Of a stretch of DNA of 64,000 nucleotides, positions 17,214 through 25,841 are shown piece after piece. The notes beneath the pieces are model-generated. The model was not told the DNA's origin. It saw nothing but the letters and a program-made list of their open reading frames with translations, and ran no database searches. The DNA is taken from positions 1 through 64,000 of the forward strand of contig CADBCV010000016.1 of assembly GCA_902793285.1 (NCBI GenBank), read 5' to 3'. The stretch comes from Oscillospiraceae bacterium. Its GTDB lineage: Bacteria > Bacillota > Clostridia > Oscillospirales > Oscillospiraceae. Positions within the stretch are counted from its first letter, which is position 1; every line of letters begins with the position of its first letter. A program made the translations under genes and the position numbers.

Positions 17214-18953
17214 ATGGCTGAGCGGTATTCCAGACTCTACAGCCTGCCGGAGGACCTCTATACGCCCGGCGCGCCGCTCGTAATTGCGGCGGGGGCCCTG
17301 CTGCTCGACAACCAAACAGGGCGTATGCTCGCGCAGCTCAAGCTGAGAAGCATCTCCGATGAAATCATCACCGCTGTGCATGTCCTCGTCGTCGGCTTTG
17401 GCGACGGAGGGGAGGAGCTCTGCCGCGCGCAGCATGTGTACGCAAACCTCACGGCGGGGCGCGACGCGTCCTTCGGCGCGCGGGAGGCTGTGCGCCTGCC
17501 GGAGAGCGGCGTGCGCAGCTTCAGCGTGTACCTTCTCACGGTCAGCTTTGGGGACGGGACCGAATACACCGGCCATGGCGAAGCGCTCAAAGCCCTGCCC
17601 GCCCAGGCCAATCTGAATAAACGCCTCTTCGATGCCGAGCTGATCCGCCAGTACCGGCTCGAGACCAGCAGCATGAGCCGCTTTGTCCCGCTGGAGTTTC
17701 AGGACCTCTGGCTCTGCACCTGTGGGGAGATCAACCACAAGGGGGAGAGCTGCCACCGCTGCGCGCAGAGCTTTGAGCACTGCAGGGCCTCCCTCAACGT
17801 GGACCGCCTGCGGGAGAACAAGTCCCTGCGCCTGAGTGCGGCGGCGGCCCGCGCCGCGATCGAAGAGCGGAAAATGCAGGAGCGCGGCCGGATCTTCAAG
17901 CGCATCCTCTATGTGCTGCTGCCGCTTGCGCTCATCGCGGCCGTGACGGTGGGGGCCTACCTCTTCTCCTCCCGCCGTGCCGCGGTGTATGAGGAAGCCA
18001 TGCGCTTCTATGACGCCGGGGAGTACGCGGAGGCTGCCCTGCGCTTTACCCAGATCAGCCGCTTCGGAGGCTATAAGGACGCGAAGGACATGGCCGTGAA
18101 GGCGAAGAAGGCCGATGCGGAGATCGCCTCCTACGCCCGGGCCGGGAAGCTCCTGGAGAACGGGCGCTGGGACGACGCCAACGCCGCCTATCTCGAGCTC
18201 GGGGACTATCTCGACAGTGCCCAGCTCGCCCAGGAGGCGCTCTATCAGAAGGGTCTCGCCCTCATTGATGCGGGGCGGTATGTGGAGGCGCGGGAGCAGT
18301 TTCACGCCCTGGGCTTCTATAAGGACGCGCCCGACATCACGGCCGCCTTCCGCGAGCGCTGCCTCTCGGAGGAGATCAGCTTCAACCAGGAGTGCGGCGG
18401 CCCCCTCACGACAAGCTACAGCTATGACAATCTCGGCCGCGTCGCGGAGAAAACGGAGCAGTTCTCTGCCTACCCCGGCATGAGCGACAGGGTCTATACC
18501 TACGAGTATGCCGAGGACGGCAGCTACTCCGTCACGGAGGGACAGGTGGAAAAGCGCTATGACGCCGCGGGCTCGCTCATCGGGCAGGGGAATGTGCGCT
18601 CCTTTGACTACGAGTATAAGTATTACGAGGACGGGAGCGTGCAGTTCTGCCTGTCCTATGACGCCCAGACCCACGCCTACCGCGGCGCCGTCGCCTATGA
18701 CGAGCATGGAAACGTCTCCGCCACGCAGGACGCGGAGGGGGCCATCATCTCCATCATCAACGACTACGACGGCGACAGGCTCCTCAAGCAGGAGCGCTAT
18801 AACGAGGCGGGCACCATGCTCAGCCGCACGACCTTCGACTATGACGAGAACGGGATGTGCAAACGCGCGACCTTCGTGACCCCGGGCGCCGCCGCCACCG
18901 TCACGATCCTCTACACCAACGGCCCGGTCTACGCCCCCTGGGCGGAGCGCTGA
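17214..18953 (+). CDS. Membrane protein with zinc ribbon, TPR-like and YD-like regions; function unknown
   Basis: I do not recognise a named function for this 579-residue protein. The order is an N-terminal beta-rich domain (1-160), a zinc ribbon with LCTCGEIN and CHRCAQ (about 165-190), a basic stretch and a single membrane helix (about 237-258). Outside that lie about 110 residues of short helical repeats of the EEAMRFYDAGEYAEAALRF type. The end (about 400-560) is rich in Tyr-Asp motifs such as YSYDNLGRV and VAYDEHGNV, which resemble RHS/YD repeats. The topology suggests a cytoplasmic sensor half and an external repeat half. It is monocistronic, with its own promoter and a repeat element after it. 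Confidence 0.7.
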   Translation: MAERYSRLYSLPEDLYTPGAPLVIAAGALLLDNQTGRMLAQLKLRSISDEIITAVHVLVVGFGDGGEELCRAQHVYANLTAGRDASFGAREAVRLPESGVRSFSVYLLTVSFGDGTEYTGHGEALKALPAQANLNKRLFDAELIRQYRLETSSMSRFVPLEFQDLWLCTCGEINHKGESCHRCAQSFEHCRASLNVDRLRENKSLRLSAAAARAAIEERKMQERGRIFKRILYVLLPLALIAAVTVGAYLFSSRRAAVYEEAMRFYDAGEYAEAALRFTQISRFGGYKDAKDMAVKAKKADAEIASYARAGKLLENGRWDDANAAYLELGDYLDSAQLAQEALYQKGLALIDAGRYVEAREQFHALGFYKDAPDITAAFRERCLSEEISFNQECGGPLTTSYSYDNLGRVAEKTEQFSAYPGMSDRVYTYEYAEDGSYSVTEGQVEKRYDAAGSLIGQGNVRSFDYEYKYYEDGSVQFCLSYDAQTHAYRGAVAYDEHGNVSATQDAEGAIISIINDYDGDRLLKQERYNEAGTMLSRTTFDYDENGMCKRATFVTPGAAATVTILYTNGPVYAPWAER

Positions 18954-18976
18954 GAAGGGGAGGGCGCTGTTTTTAA

Positions 18977-19156
18977 GCCTCCCTCTCTGAGGGAGGCGGC
19001 ACGGCCCTTGCCTCCCTCAGCCGCCTGCGGCGATAAGAGGGAGGGGGACCGCTTCAGCGGTGGAAGGAGATCCCGCGAGGCCGTGACGGAAGGAGTACTC
19101 CCTCAGTCACGGCGCGGCCGGACACGCGCCGCGACAGCTCCCTCAGGGAGGGAGCC
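18977..19156. repeat. Palindromic CTCCCTC repeat element
   Basis: A long copy of the main family. GCCTCCCTCTCTGAGGGAGG opens it and CTCCCTCAGGGAGGGAGCC closes it, with CGGTGGAAGGAG and a GGCGCG/CGCGCC-type hairpin inside. Confidence 0.85.
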
Positions 19157-19194
19157 TGTGGAGTTGTCGACCGTGCTGCCGCTCCGATTCGGCC

Positions 19195-19224
19195 TTGACA
19201 GGGGCTTGCGCTTTGTGGTATGAT
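19195..19224 (+). promoter_or_regulatory. Putative promoter of the FAD dehydrogenase gene
   Basis: TTGACA (19195-19200), 18 bases, TATGAT (19219-19224). Confidence 0.6.
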
Positions 19225-19310
19225 CGCCAAGGAACTATGTTGGTTTTTTGCCTCATTTTCCCTTCTTTTGGGAACGTGGGGTTTCTTTTTTTTCAAAGGA
19301 GTGTTTCTTC

Positions 19311-20681
19311 ATGGATTATGATGTCATCATTGTCGGCGCGGGTCCCGGCGGGATCTTCAGCGCGTATGAGCTCGCGGGCGCCGGGCGGGACCTTCGCATC
19401 GCGGTGCTGGAGCTCGGAAAGCCCCTCGCCGAGCGCAAGTGTCCCATCGACGGGAAGAAGATCAAGTCCTGCATCCGCTGCAAGACCTGCAGCATTATGA
19501 GCGGCTTCGGCGGCGCGGGCGCGTTTTCGGACGGGAAATACAATATCACAAACCAGTTCGGCGGCACGCTCTATGAGCATATCGGGAAAACCGAGGCCAT
19601 CGAGCTCATGCAGTACGTGGACGCCATCAACCTCAGCCACGGCGGGGAAGGGACGAAGCTCTACTCCACCGCCAACACCGAAATCAAGCGCATGTGCCTG
19701 GAGAACGGCCTGCACCTGCTGGATGCCCAGGTCCGCCACCTCGGGACGGATATCAACTATGTGGTGCTGAATAACCTGTATGAGGAGCTCAAAAACAAGG
19801 TCGACTTCCGCTTCGAGACCGCCGTGGACGCCATCCGCCGCATCGACGGCGGCTACGAGATCCAAACCGGGAAGGGGAGCTTCACCTGCCGCAAATGCGT
19901 CATCTCTGTCGGGCGCAGCGGCAGCAAGTGGATGGAGAGCGTGTGCGCCTCTCTCGGCATCCCCACCATGTCAAACCGTGTCGACATCGGCGTGCGCGTG
20001 GAGCTGCCGGCTCAGGTCTTCTCCCACCTCACGGATGAGCTCTATGAGAGCAAGATCGTCTATCGCACGCAGAAGTTTGAGGACATGGTCCGCACCTTCT
20101 GCATGAACCCCCATGGCGTCGTCGTGAACGAGAACACGAACGGCATCGTCACGGTCAACGGCCACAGCTATGAGGATAAGAGCCGCCACACGGAGAACAC
20201 GAACTTCGCCCTTCTGGTCTCCAAGCACTTCTCCGTGCCCTTTAAGGACTCCAACGGCTACGGCGAGAGCATCGCGCGCCTTTCCAACATGCTGGGCGGC
20301 GGCGTCATCGTGCAGCGCTTCGGCGATCTCGTGCGCGGCCGGCGCAGCACCGAGCAGCGCATCCGCGAGAGCTTTGTGACCCCCACCCTCGCCGCGACGC
20401 CGGGGGATCTGAGTCTTGTGATCCCGAAGCGCATCCTCGACGGCGTGATCGAGATGATCTACGCCCTCGACAAGATCGCCCCCGGCACCGCAAACGACGA
20501 CACCCTCCTCTACGGCGTGGAGGTCAAGTTCTACAACATGGAGGTCGAGATCGACCAGAACCTCGAGACCTGCTGCCCCGGCCTCTACGTGATCGGGGAC
20601 TGCTCGGGCGTGACCCACTCCCTCTCCCATGCCTCTGCAAGCGGCGTCTACGCCGCGCGCTGCCTGATGAAGGAAATGTGA
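19311..20681 (+). CDS. FAD-dependent dehydrogenase (COG2509-like)
   Basis: A 456-residue soluble flavoprotein. The N-terminal VIIVGAGPGGIFSAYEL is the dinucleotide-binding loop for FAD. IKSCIRCKTCSIMSGFGGAGAF contains three cysteines followed by a glycine-rich turn, characteristic of this uncharacterised FAD-dehydrogenase family. The C-terminal GLYVIGDCSGVTHSL is the second FAD contact. The substrate is not known. ATG 19311 has AAAGGAG ten bases upstream; a start 21 codons earlier would code an atypical tail. It precedes a flippase gene. Confidence 0.82.
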   Translation: MDYDVIIVGAGPGGIFSAYELAGAGRDLRIAVLELGKPLAERKCPIDGKKIKSCIRCKTCSIMSGFGGAGAFSDGKYNITNQFGGTLYEHIGKTEAIELMQYVDAINLSHGGEGTKLYSTANTEIKRMCLENGLHLLDAQVRHLGTDINYVVLNNLYEELKNKVDFRFETAVDAIRRIDGGYEIQTGKGSFTCRKCVISVGRSGSKWMESVCASLGIPTMSNRVDIGVRVELPAQVFSHLTDELYESKIVYRTQKFEDMVRTFCMNPHGVVVNENTNGIVTVNGHSYEDKSRHTENTNFALLVSKHFSVPFKDSNGYGESIARLSNMLGGGVIVQRFGDLVRGRRSTEQRIRESFVTPTLAATPGDLSLVIPKRILDGVIEMIYALDKIAPGTANDDTLLYGVEVKFYNMEVEIDQNLETCCPGLYVIGDCSGVTHSLSHASASGVYAARCLMKEM

Positions 20682-20689
20682 TCGCAGCC

Positions 20690-20812
20690 CCTCTCCGCCC
20701 CAGGTGTGCGCACTGGGGCACCTCTCCCAGAGGGAGAGGCAAGACTTGGCTCCCCCCCTCTGGGGGAGCTGTCACAGCGCGTGTTCGTCCGCGCTGTGAC
20801 TGAGAGGGCACT
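20690..20812. repeat. Palindromic repeat element (CCTCTCCC variant)
   Basis: Two adjoining units: one with CTCTCCCAGAGGGAGAG and a CCCCAG/CTGGGG hairpin, the other with CTCCCCCCCTCTGGGGGAG and GTCACAGCGC/GCGCTGTGAC. The closest relative is at 57252-57383. Confidence 0.8.
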
Positions 20813-20836
20813 CCAAACTCTCTATCGGAGGAACCT

Positions 20837-22495
20837 ATGTCAAAAACCAAAGGTCAGAACTATATGCACGGCGCCGCCATCCTCACCGTTGGCGTCATCA
20901 TCATGAAGATCCTGGGCTTCTTCTACAAGATCCCTCTCGGCAATATCCTGGGGGATGAGGGCTACTCGATGTTCATGGGCGCCTACAGCATCTACTATAT
21001 CTTCTTCACCCTCGCGACGGCGGGCCTGCCGGTGGCGCTGTCCCGGCTCGTGGCCGAGGCGGACGCAAACGGCCGCGTCCGGCAGGAGGAGAAGACCTTC
21101 CGCGTCGCGCTCGTGACCTTCTCTGTGATCGGCCTCGTGTTCGCGCTCATCATGTTCTGCTTCCCCCACTGGCTCGCGGCGGTGTATCTTGAGAACCCGG
21201 ACGCCGCCCCCAGCGTGCGCGCCATGGCGCCGGCAATATTGCTCGTGTGCATCGTGTCGGCCTACCGCGGCTACTGCCAGGGCAACGGCAACATGCTCCC
21301 CACCACCGTGGACGAGGTGCTGGAGGTCCTCTTCAAGGTCGTCTCCGGCCTTGTGATCGCGGTGCTCGTCCTGCGCGCCTACCGGGGCCACCCCATGGCC
21401 CTGCCCATGGGCTCCGCCGGGGCGATCTTCGGCGTGTCCATCGGCTCGGCGGTGTCGCTCGGGTACATGGTCGTCTACAAGCACCGGCACTATTCCGCAC
21501 TCGCGGGGCCCTACAGCGCGGGCGTCAAAGACCCGAACGACGTGCCGGACGACGATGACACCGCCGACCCCGCCCTCAAGATCGTGAAGGATATCCTCAC
21601 CATCGGCATCCCCATCGCGACAGGCGCCTGCATCATGGCGCTCTTAAACAGCGTGGACTCCAAGCTCTGCATGAACCGCCTGCAGAGCGCCGCGGGCTTT
21701 TCTTACCGGGAGGCCAAGGTCCTCTATGGCGTGTACGGCAAGGCACAGACGCTCTTCAATCTCCCGGCGGCGTTCATCACGCCCCTCACCATCTCCATCG
21801 TCCCGGCCATCTCCGGGGCCCTGGCGAAGCGGGATCTGCGCACCGCGGGCTCCGTGAGTGAGGACTCCATGCGCATCTCGGCCTTTCTCGCCATCCCCAT
21901 GGGCGTGGGCCTCGCGATGCTGGCAAGGCCCATCATGCAGACGCTCTATCCCGGCAGCCACCTCGCGGGCGCCCGGCTTTTGCAGATCATGGGCGCGGCC
22001 TCGTTTTTCGTGTGCCTCGTGCTGATGGAAAACGCCATCCTCCAGGCTTCTGGACGAGAGAAGCTCACCATGGTCACGCTCATCACGGGCGGGCTCATCA
22101 AGATTGCCGTGAACTGGTTTCTCGTGGCGCGGCGGGATGTGAACATCTACGGCGCCCCGGTCGGCACGCTCCTGAGCTACTGCTTCATGGCGGCGCTCGA
22201 CTATGTCTTTATGTGCCGCAGTCTCGAGCACCGGCCCCGCCTTCTCCGCGTCTTCGCCGGCCCCGTCGCGGCGAGCGTCCTCATGGGTCTCACGGCCTGG
22301 GGCGTGTTCGGCATTTTACAGCGCGCCCTCATGCATGAGCGGCGCTTCGGCACTCTCGTTGCCATGTGCGCCGCGATCGGCGCGGCGATCGTCGTCTATC
22401 TCGTCACCGCCATCCTCTTCAAAGCGGTCACAAAGGAGGATATGAAGCTCATCCCGGGCGGCGAGAAAATCGCAAGGCTTCTCCACATGCGCTGA
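20837..22495 (+). CDS. MOP-superfamily lipid/polysaccharide flippase (SpoVB/YabM-like)
   Basis: A 552-residue polytopic membrane protein of about fourteen helices, starting with a typical flippase N-terminus (ILGFFYKIPLGNILGDEGYSMF). Members move lipid-linked oligosaccharides across the membrane; SpoVB itself is needed for spore cortex. The position upstream of rqcP matches Bacillus, where yabM precedes the yabN-yabO region, so YabM is the best match. The mazG-type yabN gene is missing and a HU gene stands there instead. Which lipid it moves cannot be read from sequence. Confidence 0.85.
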   Translation: MSKTKGQNYMHGAAILTVGVIIMKILGFFYKIPLGNILGDEGYSMFMGAYSIYYIFFTLATAGLPVALSRLVAEADANGRVRQEEKTFRVALVTFSVIGLVFALIMFCFPHWLAAVYLENPDAAPSVRAMAPAILLVCIVSAYRGYCQGNGNMLPTTVDEVLEVLFKVVSGLVIAVLVLRAYRGHPMALPMGSAGAIFGVSIGSAVSLGYMVVYKHRHYSALAGPYSAGVKDPNDVPDDDDTADPALKIVKDILTIGIPIATGACIMALLNSVDSKLCMNRLQSAAGFSYREAKVLYGVYGKAQTLFNLPAAFITPLTISIVPAISGALAKRDLRTAGSVSEDSMRISAFLAIPMGVGLAMLARPIMQTLYPGSHLAGARLLQIMGAASFFVCLVLMENAILQASGREKLTMVTLITGGLIKIAVNWFLVARRDVNIYGAPVGTLLSYCFMAALDYVFMCRSLEHRPRLLRVFAGPVAASVLMGLTAWGVFGILQRALMHERRFGTLVAMCAAIGAAIVVYLVTAILFKAVTKEDMKLIPGGEKIARLLHMR

Positions 22496-22552
22496 TTGCA
22501 GGAAAAACCTTGAAAAATACTTGAAAAATCGTGAATATTCGCAAATAAGGGC

Positions 22553-22581
22553 TTGCGAAACGAAGCGAAATATGGTAGAGT
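22553..22581 (+). promoter_or_regulatory. Possible promoter of the HU gene
   Basis: TTGCGA (22553-22558), 17 bases, TAGAGT (22576-22581). The -10 box is poor, but HU should be highly expressed and the 200-base leader has no better site. Confidence 0.35.
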
Positions 22582-22703
22582 CTATTTGCTTTCGCGCCGG
22601 GTATGATTTACCGGCCGCAAAAAGCATGAGTATTCCGTAAAAAAGCGGGAAAACTCACCATAACATGGCATCAAGCCAACCATTATTCAGGAGGAAGTTT
22701 GTA

Positions 22704-22979
22704 ATGAATAAGGCAGAATTAGTCGCTGTTGTCGCAGAGAAGGCCGGCCTTTCCAAGAAGGACAGCGAGAAGGCCGTCAACGCTGCGATCGACGCCGTCT
22801 CCGCCGAGCTCGTCGCGGGCGGCAAGGTCCAGCTCGTCGGCTTCGGTTCCTTTGAGACCAAGGTTCGCAACGCCCGCGTGGGCCGCAACCCCAGAACCAA
22901 GCAGGAGATCGAGATCCCCGAGAGCCGCGTCCCCGTGTTCAAGGCCGGCAAAGCCCTCAAGGACGTCGTTGCCAAGTAA
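22704..22979 (+). CDS. hup: HU-type histone-like DNA-binding protein
   Basis: A 91-residue nucleoid protein that binds and bends DNA as a dimer. It starts MNKAELVAVVAEKAGLSKKD and includes VGFGSFETK and RNPRTKQEIEIPESRVPVF, the beta-arm with the conserved proline that intercalates in the minor groove. Length and sequence are typical. AGGAGG lies ten bases before the ATG. It shares an operon-like position with rqcP. Confidence 0.97.
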   Translation: MNKAELVAVVAEKAGLSKKDSEKAVNAAIDAVSAELVAGGKVQLVGFGSFETKVRNARVGRNPRTKQEIEIPESRVPVFKAGKALKDVVAK

Positions 22980-22997
22980 TTACACACGCAAGGTGAA

Positions 22998-23030
22998 GGA
23001 CCGCCTCTCCGTTTGGAAAGGCGGTCAAGT
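22998..23030 (+). terminator. Hairpin between hup and rqcP, possible attenuator
   Basis: ACCGCCTCTCC pairs with GGAAAGGCGGT around GTTT. Only a weak T run follows, so it may reduce rather than stop read-through, or stabilise the hup mRNA 3' end. Confidence 0.5.
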
Positions 23031-23049
23031 TTTATGAAAGGAACAGCCC

Positions 23050-23292
23050 ATGCGTCTCGATAAATACTTAAAGGTCTCGCGCCTCATCAAGCGCCGCAGT
23101 GTGGCAAACGACGCCTGCGATTCCGAACGCATCAGCGTCAACGGCCGCGAGGCCAAGGCGAGCTATCAGGTCAAGGAGGGCGACGTGATCGAGATCGCCT
23201 TCGGCCAGCGCACGCTGAAGGTACAGGTCACCCAGGTGGCGGACAACGTCTCCAAGGCCGACGCCCCCGCCATGTACAAGGAAATTATGTAA
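23050..23292 (+). CDS. rqcP: RqcP (YabO), S4-domain ribosome quality control factor
   Basis: An 80-residue S4 RNA-binding protein, starting MRLDKYLKVSRLIKRRSVAN and with ISVNGREAKASYQVKEGD. This is the classic YabO sequence. In Bacillus RqcP works with RqcH on stalled 50S subunits to drive alanine tailing of nascent chains. The usual downstream genes yabP, yabQ and divIC are absent here; a repeat region follows. Confidence 0.93.
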   Translation: MRLDKYLKVSRLIKRRSVANDACDSERISVNGREAKASYQVKEGDVIEIAFGQRTLKVQVTQVADNVSKADAPAMYKEIM

Positions 23293-23296
23293 ACCA

Positions 23297-23580
23297 TATA
23301 CCCGCCGCTTGCCGTAGGGGTCGATCCCCAGATCGACCCGAAACCTCACCACATCGGAAGGGCGAGTATGGAGGCAAAACGCCCGACCACAGCGTAGGGG
23401 AGGGGCTTGCCCCTCCCGGCAGTACAGAGCAATCCCGTAAAAACCAATGTACGGCGATATCGTAACATTTTACGTAATCGCCGTACATTTTTGCGTATTG
23501 AATTGTTCACCGCGCGGGAGGGGCAAGCCCCTCCCCACCATTTGCAAGGGGCCTTTTTTCACAGCGCCCTTTGATATCCG
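23297..23580. repeat. Gene-free repeat region
   Basis: It holds GGGTCGATCCCCAGATCGACCC (also near 49.24 kb), two copies of the GGGGAGGGGCTTGCCCCTCC palindrome in opposite orientation (near 23397-23420 and 23515-23538), and between them GTACGGCGAT/ATCGCCGTAC. The same three-part order occurs near 13.1-13.4 kb. Confidence 0.8.
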
Positions 23581-24402
23581 TCAGGCGAGGTTCAGTTTGT
23601 TTTTCAAAAAGTACCGCGTCACGAAGTAGAACAGGGCCGAGAGCCCTGCCTCGATGATGAGGTCTCCGAGCATCACGACATGCATGAACCAGTCGGCGGA
23701 GATTCGCTCATAAAAATAGCTCGTGTCCACGCGGGGCAGGACAATGAAGGCCGCGGCGTTCGACACCATGCCGAGGGCGATGCCGATCCCGATATACGCC
23801 ACGAAGGAGAGCAGGAGCTTCCGGTCCGCCGCGCTGCACCCGATGGCCATGGCGGCATAGCAGCGCAGACATATGCTGCAGAGGCTGAAGGAAACCACCG
23901 CAAAGAGCTCCAAAAGATACAGAACAATGCTCCCGATGCCGAGCTCCTCCACCGCTGCCTGCACGGCGCGCCAGAACTCCCGGAGCTCCGCCTGGTTGGG
24001 GAAGGTGACAAAGGACCCGATGCTGATGACGACAAACATCGAGAGGAAAAAGAGCGCTGCCACCGCGAGAAACCACACGGACGAGCACAGCAGCTTTGCC
24101 CAGATCTGCGCGTCCACCGTGACGGGCAGCGTCATGGAGAGGTAGCCCTCATCCCGCAGAAGACTTTTGTAAAAGCGCTGGATCATCAAAACGAAGGCCA
24201 CCACAAAGATCGCAAACATGCCGAGCCCGAAGAGGATGAGCGTCATGACATAGACCGCGCGCAGAAAGTTCATGTCCTCCATCCGCTCAAGCCCGCGCAC
24301 CGAAAAGCCCGCCAGCACCGCGAGGATCAGCTCCGCCGCCAAAAGCGGCAGCATGATGCGCCCCGTTGCGCGAAATTCGTGTTTCATGAGCTTGCCTAAC
24401 AT
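23581..24402 (-). CDS. ABC-2-like membrane permease of a GntR-linked exporter
   Basis: A 273-residue polytopic membrane protein with about six hydrophobic segments and no soluble domain. Its start overlaps the stop of the ABC ATPase gene (ATGTTAG), so the two proteins are very probably partners. Its own sequence gives only weak family signals; the ABC-2 label rests on topology and context. Systems of this GntR-ATPase-permease kind often export peptides or respond to cell-wall antibiotics. It starts at ATG 24402 with GGGAGGTG upstream. Confidence 0.75.
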   Translation of the reverse strand: MLGKLMKHEFRATGRIMLPLLAAELILAVLAGFSVRGLERMEDMNFLRAVYVMTLILFGLGMFAIFVVAFVLMIQRFYKSLLRDEGYLSMTLPVTVDAQIWAKLLCSSVWFLAVAALFFLSMFVVISIGSFVTFPNQAELREFWRAVQAAVEELGIGSIVLYLLELFAVVSFSLCSICLRCYAAMAIGCSAADRKLLLSFVAYIGIGIALGMVSNAAAFIVLPRVDTSYFYERISADWFMHVVMLGDLIIEAGLSALFYFVTRYFLKNKLNLA

Positions 24403-25094
24403 TTGAACACCTCCCTGAAGAGCGCGTCCACGCTCTTGCCGTACTGCTCGCGGATGTCGTCCACGCTCGCCTGCATGGTGACCTGACCCTCCCGCAGGAA
24501 GATCACGTCGTCCAATACGTTCTCCACGTCGGCAATGAGGTGGGTGGAGATGACGACGCTCGCGTCCTCGGCGTAGTTTCGGATGATGGTGTCGAGGATA
24601 TAGTCCCGCGTCGCGGGGTCCACGCCGCCGATCGGCTCGTCCAGGAGGTAGAGCTTCGCCCGCCGGCTCATGACCAGGATGAGCTGCACCTTCTCCTTCA
24701 TGCCCTTGGACATCTGGGACACCCGCTGCTCCTCCCGGAGACCGAGGCGCGCCATCATGTCGGCGGCCTTGTTCCGGTCAAAATCCGCGAAGAAATCGGC
24801 CCAGTAGTCCATCAGCCCCTCGCCGCTCATCCACTCGGGCAGGCAGGGCCTGTCCGGGAGATAGCTCACAAGGGCCTTGCTCTCCACGCCGGGGGTGAGG
24901 CCGCAGATCAGGATCTCCCCGGAAGTCGGGGTTAAAAGCCCGTTTGCGAGCTTGATGAGCGTCGTCTTCCCGCTCCCGTTCGGGCCGAGCAGCCCCACCA
25001 CGCGCCCCGACACCACCGTGAGATTCACGCCGTCGAGCGCCTTCTTCGCGCCGTAGCGCTTTGTGAGCGCCCTGCACTCAAGACATGCTTCCAT
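24396..25094 (-). CDS. ABC transporter ATP-binding protein
   Basis: A 232-residue ATPase with Walker A GPNGSGKTT, a signature region reading MSKGMKEK instead of the usual LSGGQ, and LYLLDEPIGGVDPATR. This deviant signature is common in ABC-2 exporters of the YtrB/BcrA type. The gene overlaps the GntR regulator by 17 bases and the permease by seven. The three genes form one tight operon. Confidence 0.92.
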   Translation of the reverse strand: MEACLECRALTKRYGAKKALDGVNLTVVSGRVVGLLGPNGSGKTTLIKLANGLLTPTSGEILICGLTPGVESKALVSYLPDRPCLPEWMSGEGLMDYWADFFADFDRNKAADMMARLGLREEQRVSQMSKGMKEKVQLILVMSRRAKLYLLDEPIGGVDPATRDYILDTIIRNYAEDASVVISTHLIADVENVLDDVIFLREGQVTMQASVDDIREQYGKSVDALFREVFKC

Positions 25095-25461
25095 CGTTCT
25101 CCTCCTCTCTGCTCTCCCGGAGCAGTCCGCTCATCTCCTCCTCGGAATAGCCGAGGGCGCGCATGGCCTCCCGGTAGCGGCGGACATGCCCCGCGGCGAG
25201 CGTCTTGCGCGCCCCGTCGATCACGTCCACGTCCTCCGTGACGTAGCGCCCGTTTCCTCGCTGGGGGTACACAAGCCCCTCGCGCTCAAGCTGCTGCAAG
25301 GCGCGCTGCATCGTGTTCGGGTTCACCCCGGCCTCGAGCGAAAGCTCCCGCACCGGGGTCATCTTCTCCCCGGGCCGCAGCTCCCCCGTCGCGATGGCGC
25401 GCTTGATGTGGCCCACAAGCTGGGTGTAGATGGGCAGCTCGTTGTCAAAATGCCATTGCAA
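25078..25461 (-). CDS. GntR-family repressor (YtrA-like)
   Basis: A 127-residue regulator with an N-terminal winged helix-turn-helix (IYTQLVGHIKRAIATGELRP, then VNPNTMQRALQQLE and a GRYVT wing). The short helical C-terminal dimer domain, without effector domain, is the mark of the YtrA subfamily. These proteins repress their own operon, usually with an ABC transporter. The start is TTG 25461 after AAGGAGG. A matching inverted repeat lies across the promoter. Confidence 0.92.
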   Translation of the reverse strand: MQWHFDNELPIYTQLVGHIKRAIATGELRPGEKMTPVRELSLEAGVNPNTMQRALQQLEREGLVYPQRGNGRYVTEDVDVIDGARKTLAAGHVRRYREAMRALGYSEEEMSGLLRESREEENDGSMS

Positions 25462-25484
25462 AAACAGCGCCTCCTTCGCACTAA

Positions 25485-25530
25485 TGTATTAGCCAAATAG
25501 TACAATAATACACTGACACGCATTTGTCAA
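25485..25530 (-). promoter_or_regulatory. Promoter and probable GntR operator
   Basis: Minus strand promoter TTGACA (25530-25525), 17 bases, TATTGT (25507-25502). An inverted repeat TGTATTA (25485-25491) / TAATACA (25506-25512) with a 14-base gap covers the -10 box and start region, as expected for autoregulation. Confidence 0.6.
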
Positions 25531-25536
25531 GAGGGA

Positions 25537-25650
25537 ACCTCTAAAAACTCAGGTCTGGTGATGCGTCGAGAGATTTTGTTCCAGATTGAAGGGCAAAAAA
25601 CGCAGGAATCCTTTGTGGCTTTCAAGTTTCGGGCAGGAGTTTTTAGAGGT
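25537..25650. mobile_element. MITE-like element with 14-bp terminal inverted repeats
   Basis: ACCTCTAAAAACTC (25537-25550) and its exact inverse GAGTTTTTAGAGGT (25637-25650) bound a 114-bp segment with no coding capacity. No target-site duplication is obvious. It looks like a miniature element or the fused ends of an insertion sequence. Confidence 0.6.
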
Positions 25651-25841
25651 GACCAAGAGGGGAGAGAAAAAAGCGCGGCTGCCTGGACGCCGCTATATTG
25701 GGAACATGCATATTATGGGAAAACATCCGCCCCCCTGCGTTGGGGTCGATGTCCTCATCGGCCTGCTGTAATCCAACTTTCGGGGATGGAGGGGCCGATC
25801 TGGAGAGCGACCCCTGCAACTATATATTGTGTTGTGAAACC

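Noticed and set aside
25700..25840. A small gene between the MITE-like element and the permease promoter.
   Set aside because: Short frames there have no ribosome binding site or similarity; the bases look like degenerate GGGTCGAT palindromes.
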